From Gammaproteobacteria bacterium (GTDB lineage: Bacteria > Pseudomonadota > Gammaproteobacteria > Granulosicoccales > Granulosicoccaceae), in NCBI GenBank assembly GCA_019634245.1, contig JAHQVR010000213.1, forward strand, positions 1 to 7,330: a stretch of DNA of 7,330 nucleotides. The letters run 5' to 3'. The translations under genes were made by a program, and so were the position numbers. Below are positions 1 to 5,022 of this stretch, in pieces. Position 1 is the first letter of the stretch, and each line of letters opens with the position of its first letter. The notes beneath the pieces were generated by a model, which was not told where the DNA came from, searched no databases, and saw only the letters and a list, made by a program, of their open reading frames with translations.

Positions 1-1229
1 ACGATAATGTAGGCAATAACGAAGGAAACAATAGTGACAGTGGTGGCCGTTAGTAGTGTTACCAAAATAGTATTCATCAAGGTTCTTAACACTCGCGGCT
101 GGTTGAACACCTTTTCGTAGTGTCGCGTGGTCATAGTGGAGAAGGCTTCCCAACTAGGAGGGCGCAGGTAGTTTATGAATGACACATACAACAACACCAA
201 AAACGGCAGGACGATCGTTATGAACAGAAACACCAGGGATAAAATTAACGCAGGCTTACGCCAGCGACCTAAGCGCACTTTCCGAGGGGTATAGCCTTTC
301 CCTGTGATAATTGAATAGCGTTCTGAATGCCGTACCAGACGCAAATAGAAAAATGAAATCACAAGCGCAATCACCAGATAAAAAACAGCAGCCGCGTTGG
401 CCTGACCGAAGGCCGGGATGGTGCCTATGTTGTCGATGAGATTAAAAACGCGTGTGCTAAAGACATGCAAGTTCACCGGCATACCGAGTATCCCGGGGAC
501 CTCAAAGTTTTCGATGGCAGTGATTGCCTGAAAAATGCTGATGGCTAACACACCGGGCAGCAGCAGTGCCAGTGTGACGCGTCGAGTAGCCCGAAGTGGG
601 CTAGCACCACTTGCGGCCGCCGCTTCTTCCAGTGATGGGTCCATGGAACGCATCAGCGGCACCAACATGAGGAACGCCACCGGCACCAAACGTAGACCTT
701 CGGCGAATATCAAGCCACTCATGGTATAGATATCAAACAGGGGGGCAGTGCTTCCAGATAGATCCATATAGGCTCTGTTGACGAACCCAGAGCGTGGGCT
801 GAGCAAAAGTACCCAAGCGATAGCGTGCAGGATTCCGGGGATAGCGATGCCCATCGGTACACCTGCATAAATCCACATCTTGCCAGGCATATCGGTGCGT
901 TCCACCAGCCAAGCCAACATAGCAGCGGTGAAAATGCCGAACACCGTTGCCCCAAACACATACACAACGGTGTTCCAGATTACCTTGTCGATGCGCTGTT
1001 CGACCCAGACCGCGTAAAAATTGTCTAAACCCAGATTATCTAAAGAAAACTCATTGGGCAGGCGCGACAGACTGAATGCACCCGCAACGAGTGAAAAAAT
1101 CGGCGCGATAACCAGGGCTGCCAGCACACACAGCACCAGCCACGGAAAGATCCGGCCAAGTAATCGTTTACCGGGTTTGCCCGTGATCTCAGGCGTGGCA
1201 ACTATGGGCGTGTTTGTCGTTATGGCCAT
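1..1229 (-). CDS. Two-domain ABC importer permease (FbpB/PotB-like), 3' end outside window
   Basis: Inner-membrane permease of a binding-protein-dependent ABC importer. I translated the minus strand from the ATG at 1229-1227; the frame stays open to the window edge, giving about 409 residues without a stop. A polar N-terminus (1-26) is followed by hydrophobic segments near residues 28-50, 85-108, 120-143, 170-193, 221-240, 276-297, 326-351 and 383-409. The first domain carries the EAA loop that docks to the ATPase: EEAAAASG at 201-208, followed by LLLPG at 222-226. A second transmembrane block begins near residue 325, so this is the fused double-permease type used by ferric-iron, thiamine, polyamine and aminoethylphosphonate-like importers, usually about 500-580 residues; the second EAA loop should lie off the left edge. 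It follows the binding-protein gene by 72 nt. The ribosome binding site is weak (GAG about 8 nt upstream), so expression may be lower than that of the binding protein. The substrate cannot be assigned. Confidence 0.93.
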   Translation of the reverse strand, partial: MAITTNTPIVATPEITGKPGKRLLGRIFPWLVLCVLAALVIAPIFSLVAGAFSLSRLPNEFSLDNLGLDNFYAVWVEQRIDKVIWNTVVYVFGATVFGIFTAAMLAWLVERTDMPGKMWIYAGVPMGIAIPGILHAIAWVLLLSPRSGFVNRAYMDLSGSTAPLFDIYTMSGLIFAEGLRLVPVAFLMLVPLMRSMDPSLEEAAAASGASPLRATRRVTLALLLPGVLAISIFQAITAIENFEVPGILGMPVNLHVFSTRVFNLIDNIGTIPAFGQANAAAVFYLVIALVISFFYLRLVRHSERYSIITGKGYTPRKVRLGRWRKPALILSLVFLFITIVLPFLVLLYVSFINYLRPPSWEAFSTMTTRHYEKVFNQPRVLRTLMNTILVTLLTATTVTIVSFVIAYII

Positions 1230-1247
1230 TTATCTCAACTCACTAGC

Positions 1248-1278
1248 ATTCCTTGGGTCTGAGTTAGACCCAAGGAAT
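1248..1278 (-). other. Perfect intercistronic hairpin between binding-protein and permease genes
   Basis: The 13-base arm attccttgggtct (1248-1260) is the exact reverse complement of agacccaaggaat (1266-1278), with a 5-nt loop, gagtt. It lies between the stop of the solute-binding gene (1302) and the permease start (1229); in the minus-strand transcript it ends 18 nt before the permease AUG. No U-tract follows on that strand, so it is not a textbook intrinsic terminator. The position matches stem-loops that protect the 3' end of an abundant binding-protein mRNA and lower expression of the downstream permease, as known for malE-malF. That role is inferred here. Confidence 0.75.
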
Positions 1279-1301
1279 TAGTTAACGTAGAGAATCGGGT
1301 G

Positions 1302-2471
1302 TTATTGAGGCCCACCTGCAGATGCCCAAATGGGGTTCCACACCTCATACAAAGCAGGTAATCCGTTGAGCATGCCATCCATGGTTCGCAGTGCAATGTC
1401 TTTGCCTGCATAGGCATCTGCCAGTGCCGCAGCACCTTCAATTTGAAGATCTTTATGAACCGGACCATCTCCGCCAGCTGCCAGACGCACGAGCTGTCCT
1501 TCTTGGCTGAGTATCCAATTAATGAATACCTTGGATGAATAGTGTGTGGGCGAATCTCGGAACATACCAATCAAATTGAAATACTGGGGTACAGGTTCTG
1601 GGCAGTGCCAACCAACCGGAGCGCCTGTTTCCATCAGTTCAAACGTTTCATCATTCGGAGTGGGTAAGCCCACGTCGAATTCGCCTACCAACGGCAGGTT
1701 TATCATCCCACCAACTCCCTCGGAGCGCAGCTGTGGTTTGAGTGTATTGAAAAACGCCGGTAAAAATTCATCCGTCATTCGCTCTGGTCCGTAATCAGGA
1801 TGAGTCCAGAGGTTCAGCGTCCAAAGTTGTGCCCGATTTGCCGCGCCGATACGTCCATCAGCCAGTGGAGATCCTTCAGCGACCAAATCCCACCAGGTGG
1901 CTGGCAGTTCTTCCTCTTTAACACGTTCTTTGTTGTAGATTAGGCACCACGTGGTGTTCTGCATGCCAGAGAAGGTGCCATTCGCGGCACGCCGATCTTC
2001 TGGAACGCCACCCCAAGCTGGTAGGTCGTCAATTTCAGCGAGTGCATCGGCTTCAATGTAGTCCTGCAGTGAGCCTTCGAAACTCACCACGATATGACGA
2101 ACAAGCTGACCTGATTTGTAGGCCAACAGTGGTTGCACAGCGCGTGCAGCCCCTGACGTGTCAGTGGCTATAATATAAATTTCGGGATAGCGCGCTTGAA
2201 AAACCTGTAACCATTCCGCGACATGCTCCGACGTATCGTTGGTACTGAAATCGATAGTGCCTTCAGCTGCTGCTTTTTCAATCCAGTCCTGGGGAACTTC
2301 AAAGTCGGCTGCAGCCGCAGCGTCGGCTTGTTCGATCAGTTCTGCTGCAATGCCATTGTCTGTCAGAAACGCTTTGGCTGCATCGGTCATTTCCGCTGAC
2401 ACGGGACCGGTCGACAGCAACAATACTGCGGCAGATCCTCCTAGGTATCCTGCACAAGTCTTAGACTTCAT
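1302..2471 (-). CDS. Periplasmic solute-binding protein of an ABC importer (type 2 fold, FbpA/PotD-like superfamily)
   Basis: A 389-residue exported binding protein that captures solute in the periplasm for the permease encoded next. The N-terminus is a Sec signal peptide: Lys at 2 and 4, a hydrophobic core at 9-20, and probable cleavage after PVSA (residue 26). Mature residues 27-66 form an Ala/Glu-rich, probably helical extension before the usual first strand (EGTIDFSTND, 70-79) and the helix ending in FQARYPEI (91-98). Further family landmarks are IYNKERVKEEELPATWWDL (178-196) and FINWILSQEGQ (316-326). Two cysteines remain in the mature protein (176 and 290) and could pair. No adjacent Tyr-Tyr occurs anywhere, unlike the iron ligands of classical FbpA, so ferric iron is not a safe assignment. 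The start is supported by GGAGGAG 7 nt upstream. First gene of the operon, divergent from the dehydrogenase gene. The general role is confident; the ligand is unknown. Confidence 0.93.
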   Translation of the reverse strand: MKSKTCAGYLGGSAAVLLLSTGPVSAEMTDAAKAFLTDNGIAAELIEQADAAAAADFEVPQDWIEKAAAEGTIDFSTNDTSEHVAEWLQVFQARYPEIYIIATDTSGAARAVQPLLAYKSGQLVRHIVVSFEGSLQDYIEADALAEIDDLPAWGGVPEDRRAANGTFSGMQNTTWCLIYNKERVKEEELPATWWDLVAEGSPLADGRIGAANRAQLWTLNLWTHPDYGPERMTDEFLPAFFNTLKPQLRSEGVGGMINLPLVGEFDVGLPTPNDETFELMETGAPVGWHCPEPVPQYFNLIGMFRDSPTHYSSKVFINWILSQEGQLVRLAAGGDGPVHKDLQIEGAAALADAYAGKDIALRTMDGMLNGLPALYEVWNPIWASAGGPQ

Positions 2472-2478
2472 CTGTTAT

Positions 2479-2485
2479 CTCCTCC
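2479..2485 (-). promoter_or_regulatory. Strong ribosome binding site of the solute-binding protein gene
   Basis: On the minus strand this reads GGAGGAG, 7 nt before the ATG at 2471-2469. It fixes the start and contrasts with the weak site before the permease, in keeping with the usual excess of binding protein over permease. Confidence 0.8.
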
Positions 2486-2533
2486 AAAGTGGGTAGCTTC
2501 AAACGTCTGTTTTACATTTTTCAATCTCGATCA

Positions 2534-2556
2534 ATCAAATAGCTTTCATCAAATAG
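2534..2556. repeat. Short direct repeat, possible operator half-sites
   Basis: The 9-mer atcaaatag occurs at 2534-2542 and again at 2548-2556, a 14-bp period. A looser third copy (ttcaccaaact, 2560-2570) follows. The repeats lie 63-100 bp upstream of the binding-protein start and overlap its weak candidate -35, a reasonable place for a regulator. The repeats are visible directly; a binding role is inference, and AT-rich words like this can repeat by chance. Confidence 0.3.
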
Positions 2557-2640
2557 GTCTTCACCAAACTCCAAGCGCAAAGTATCCGACTGACTGACTG
2601 CCATCGGCTCTAGCGCAACCGTACTACCGGTAAAAAAATC

Positions 2641-2671
2641 TTGACACAGGGTTTCAGCTCAGTCCAATAAT
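2641..2671 (+). promoter_or_regulatory. Candidate sigma-70 promoter (perfect -35, long spacer)
   Basis: A perfect TTGACA (2641-2646) is followed after 19 bp by AATAAT (2666-2671), which matches 5 of 6 bases of the -10 consensus. The spacer is 2 bp longer than ideal. Initiation near 2678 would give a leader of about 160 nt for the dehydrogenase operon. Confidence 0.35.
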
Positions 2672-2776
2672 CAAAATCTCAAGTTCGATAAGGTTTAGTT
2701 ATAGAGCGCTGATAGGACGGCGAGGTTGTGCTGTAGAGATAAAAACTCACAGTTCTTCTGTCCAGCCTCGTATACC

Positions 2777-2785
2777 TGTTATATT
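2777..2785 (+). promoter_or_regulatory. Candidate extended -10 promoter of the dehydrogenase/M24 operon
   Basis: TGTTATATT fits the extended -10 pattern TGnTATAAT with one mismatch. No good -35 lies 16-18 bp upstream, which extended -10 promoters can tolerate. Initiation near 2792 would give a compact leader of about 48 nt. It could act instead of, or together with, the promoter at 2641. Confidence 0.4.
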
Positions 2786-2828
2786 TTTCTCTCAGGATTT
2801 TGGAGATAACGGATTCCATTCGTTAGAG

Positions 2829-2834
2829 AGGAGG
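2829..2834 (+). promoter_or_regulatory. Strong ribosome binding site of the dehydrogenase gene
   Basis: AGGAGG lies 5 nt before the ATG at 2840 and decides this start. An in-frame ATG is not needed further in, because the N-terminal strand VLIFNRDAP directly follows. Confidence 0.8.
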
Positions 2835-2839
2835 TTTCA

Positions 2840-3790
2840 ATGGATGAGCAGGTACTAATCTTCAATCGCGATGCGCCTTGGTTTGCGCAGCAATTGGAGC
2901 AGCAGTTGGCGGGTTTTCGCTATCAAGCTGCTGAAACCGAAACCGACGCGTTGGATAAAGCAGCTGATACAACCATACTGGTGGCATTAGCCCCTCAGAT
3001 AAGTGATGAACTGCTTGCGGCAACTGCTAATTTGAAATGGATCCATGCATTGACCTCGGGCGTTGACAACCTGTTGCAATCCACTGAGCTTTCCGAGCAA
3101 GTGGTTTTATCGAACAGTGGTGGATTTCATGGACCGCAAATGGCTGAGCTGACCTTTCTACTCATGCTGTCGGCACTCCGAGATTATCCTCGCATGTTAA
3201 ACAATCAACAAGCATGCAAATGGGAGCGTTGGCCGCAACCTCTATTGTGTGAAAAGACCGTATGTATAGTGGGACTGGGTGCTATAGCCGAAGCACTGGC
3301 TGTACGTTGCCAAGCCTTTGGCATGCGTATTACTGGCGTGTCCGACGGTCGAGCAAGCATGGATCGCGTCGACAAAATTTATCCGCGAAATGCCTTGTGT
3401 GAAGCGGCATCGGAGTGTGATTTTCTGGTTGTGCTTGTACCTTACTCGCCCGCCACCCATCATTTGATTGATGACGAGGTGTTTCGAGCCATGGGGGAGC
3501 ACGCCATCTTGGTAAATGTTGCGCGCGGCGGTTGTGTTGATGAAACTGCGTTAAAGGAACATCTGGATAAAGGTTCGATCAGGGCGGCCGGCATTGATGT
3601 GTTTGAAACGGAACCGTTGCCGGAAAATAACCCGCTATGGAAAACTGAACGGGCGTTGATCACACCACATATCGGTGGCATGAGTGATAATTACCCACAG
3701 CAAGTGTTACCCGTCGTCTTAGAACATTTAACTGCCTGGCAGGCCGGCGGTGCCGCTGCGTTACCTGCTCGCATTGATAGAGGAAGCTAG
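2840..3790 (+). CDS. D-isomer-specific 2-hydroxyacid dehydrogenase, NAD(P)-dependent
   Basis: A 316-residue cytoplasmic oxidoreductase that interconverts a 2-keto acid and a D-2-hydroxy acid using a nicotinamide cofactor. The split catalytic domain is at about 1-105 and 285-316 (LTSGVDNLL at 71-79 is the substrate-loop landmark); the Rossmann domain is at about 110-284. Cofactor loop VGLGAIAEALA (144-154) has the family pattern, but Ala150 replaces the usual third Gly. All three catalytic residues are present: Arg229 in NVARGG, Glu258 in FETEPLP, His277 in TPHIGG. Ser168-Asp169 at the end of the second strand, instead of the basic pair of NADP-specific relatives, mildly favours NAD. No ACT or other C-terminal regulatory domain, and a length normal for short family members. 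First gene of a two-gene operon; its stop is 2 nt from the M24 start. The actual substrate (glyoxylate/hydroxypyruvate-like or another) is not evident. Confidence 0.92.
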   Translation: MDEQVLIFNRDAPWFAQQLEQQLAGFRYQAAETETDALDKAADTTILVALAPQISDELLAATANLKWIHALTSGVDNLLQSTELSEQVVLSNSGGFHGPQMAELTFLLMLSALRDYPRMLNNQQACKWERWPQPLLCEKTVCIVGLGAIAEALAVRCQAFGMRITGVSDGRASMDRVDKIYPRNALCEAASECDFLVVLVPYSPATHHLIDDEVFRAMGEHAILVNVARGGCVDETALKEHLDKGSIRAAGIDVFETEPLPENNPLWKTERALITPHIGGMSDNYPQQVLPVVLEHLTAWQAGGAAALPARIDRGS

Positions 3791-3792
3791 TT

Positions 3793-4971
3793 ATGCCACA
3801 GGATTTTATTACTCGCACCAGCACGCAAGAGCTTGAGCGGCGTTGGTCGGCGGTACGTGAGGCAATGGCGCAGCAAAACGTTGATGCGATTGTGATGCAA
3901 GGTCATGATGATTGGCTTGGAGGCTATGTGCGATGGTTCACCGACGTGTGGGCTGTCAATGGTTATCCGCGGACCGTTATTTTCTATCCGGATCGTCCTA
4001 TGACGGTGGTAGAAATGGGTGCTCGCGACACAGTGAAGTCTCTTCAAGCAAGCGACCCGGTTCATCGTGGTGTTGATCGTGTGTTGTGTTCGCCGTCGTT
4101 CTTCTCGGTTGGATATTCACCGATCGAAGATGCCAAGCTGGTGTGTAGTGATTTACAGGAGAAGAAAGTAAAACGACTAGGGGTATTGACCCCTCAAAGC
4201 CTGCGCCATTCTATGGTGACTCAGTTGCAAGAGCACGGTGTAGAGCTGATCGACCTGACTGATACGATTGATGTTATCAAAGCGGTTAAAAGCGATGAGG
4301 AAATCGATCAAATCAAGGCGTGTTGCAAACTCCAGGACGATGTGTTCAGTGCGGTGTTAAGGTTCATCAAACCTGGGCTACGCGATATTGAAGTAACAAA
4401 TTTCGCTCAGGCGGAAGCACATCGCCTGGGCTCTGACAATGGGCTTTTCTTGTGTTCTTCAGCCAAACTAGGATCACCGGCGCGATTTAAATCTCGACAA
4501 ATGCAAGGCAAAGTCATTGAGGCAGGTGAGCATTTTTCGATGCTGATTGAAGTTAACGGCCCCGGTAGCATGTACGCAGAAGTAGCACGAACCATCGTAA
4601 TAGGCGAGGCCACCCAAAAACTAAAAGATGAGTTTGCGATGATGAAAGAGGCACAATCGCATACATTGTCGTACATAAAGCCCGGCGCTCATCCAAAAGA
4701 CATCGCAGAGGCTCATGATCAATGGATGCAAAGCCATGGCTTACCACCGGAGCGGCGTTTGTATGCGCACGGGCAAGGTTACGATCTTGTCGAGCGACCG
4801 TTGATCCGAGCGGATGAGACGATGCCACTGGCTGCCAATATGAATCTTGCGGTACATCCCGGCTATGATGACGGTACTGTGTTTGCGGTTATCTGTGACA
4901 ATTACCTCGTCACGGAAACGGGCGTCAGTGATTGTTTACATACCACGCCAAAGCAGATTTTCGAGATCTGA
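3793..4971 (+). CDS. M24-family (creatinase/aminopeptidase P fold) protein with non-canonical metal site
   Basis: A 392-residue cytoplasmic protein with a creatinase-type N-terminal domain (about 12-160), the linker IDVIKAVKSDEEIDQIK (159-175), and a C-terminal pita-bread domain (about 176-385). The landmarks align well by eye, but the ligands differ. The strand normally carrying two Asp reads E253...E263 (YAEVART, 261-267). GHGIGxxxHExP becomes AHGQGYDLVERP (325-336), keeping metal His326 but with Val333 in place of the second catalytic His. The GMxxxxEPG motif becomes NMNLAVHPG (349-357), so Glu becomes His355. The last Glu before D-N-x-L-V-T becomes Cys368 (CDNYLVT, 368-374). It is therefore unlikely to be a standard dinuclear Xaa-Pro peptidase; family precedents for other chemistry are creatinase (metal-free) and DddP (DMSP lyase). 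The start is supported by AGGA 8 nt upstream. The 2-nt gap after the dehydrogenase suggests translational coupling and a shared pathway. No signal peptide. Reaction unknown. Confidence 0.9.
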   Translation: MPQDFITRTSTQELERRWSAVREAMAQQNVDAIVMQGHDDWLGGYVRWFTDVWAVNGYPRTVIFYPDRPMTVVEMGARDTVKSLQASDPVHRGVDRVLCSPSFFSVGYSPIEDAKLVCSDLQEKKVKRLGVLTPQSLRHSMVTQLQEHGVELIDLTDTIDVIKAVKSDEEIDQIKACCKLQDDVFSAVLRFIKPGLRDIEVTNFAQAEAHRLGSDNGLFLCSSAKLGSPARFKSRQMQGKVIEAGEHFSMLIEVNGPGSMYAEVARTIVIGEATQKLKDEFAMMKEAQSHTLSYIKPGAHPKDIAEAHDQWMQSHGLPPERRLYAHGQGYDLVERPLIRADETMPLAANMNLAVHPGYDDGTVFAVICDNYLVTETGVSDCLHTTPKQIFEI

Positions 4972-4985
4972 GCGGAGATTCTTTG

Positions 4986-5011
4986 AACCCACTGCGCATT
5001 CGTAGTGGGTT
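4986..5011. terminator. Hairpin between convergent genes, possible bidirectional terminator
   Basis: Arms aacccactgcg (4986-4996) and cgtagtgggtt (5001-5011) pair over 11 positions with one G-U, around a 4-nt loop. It lies in the 51-bp gap between the M24 stop (4971) and the prc stop (5023). Neither strand shows a proper U-tract after the stem, so termination would be weak or assisted. The stem is flanked by two copies of GAGATCT (4963-4969 and 5012-5018). Confidence 0.5.
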
Positions 5012-5022
5012 GAGATCTACCT

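Larger units (their letters stand above)
2472..2839. promoter_or_regulatory. Divergent control region between importer and dehydrogenase/M24 operons
   Basis: 368 bp without a convincing gene, separating two divergent start codons. It contains plus-strand promoter-like elements (entries at 2641-2671 and 2777-2785), a direct repeat (2534-2556), a run of GACT repeats (2588-2600), and a short inverted repeat, ACCG-6-CGGT (2618-2631), 9 bp upstream of a perfect TTGACA. For the minus-strand operon the best promoter I can find is weak: TTGATT (2538-2533), an 18-bp spacer and TAAAAC (2514-2509), about 38 bp from the ATG. The length is more than two bare promoters need, so operators are likely. No regulator gene lies in the window. 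Confidence 0.55.

Noticed and set aside
719..967. 82-codon minus-strand frame, together with plus-strand frames in 535-1281
   Set aside because: All lie within the permease gene, whose own frame encodes clear transmembrane segments and the EAA loop. The permease is easily overlooked because it has no stop codon within the window.
1235..1570. 111-codon minus-strand open frame
   Set aside because: It overlaps the 3' part of the solute-binding gene in another frame, has no family features, and its translation reads like an out-of-frame product. It also runs through the hairpin.
1302..2471. Naming the binding protein fbpA, potD or phnS
   Set aside because: Only superfamily-level landmarks are visible. 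The iron Tyr pair is absent and nothing in the sequence picks a ligand, so a gene symbol would be a guess.
2588..2600. GACT tandem repeat (about three copies)
   Set aside because: Too short to be a meaningful satellite or array; recorded only as part of the intergenic description.
3242..4065. Antisense frames opposite the dehydrogenase and M24 genes
   Set aside because: They are opposite strongly supported genes, lack ribosome binding sites, and their translations show no domain or membrane pattern.
3793..4971. Calling the M24 protein pepP, pepQ, creatinase or DddP
   Set aside because: Its active-site residues do not match the pepP/pepQ set, and I cannot match it to the specific residues of creatinase or DddP from the sequence alone.
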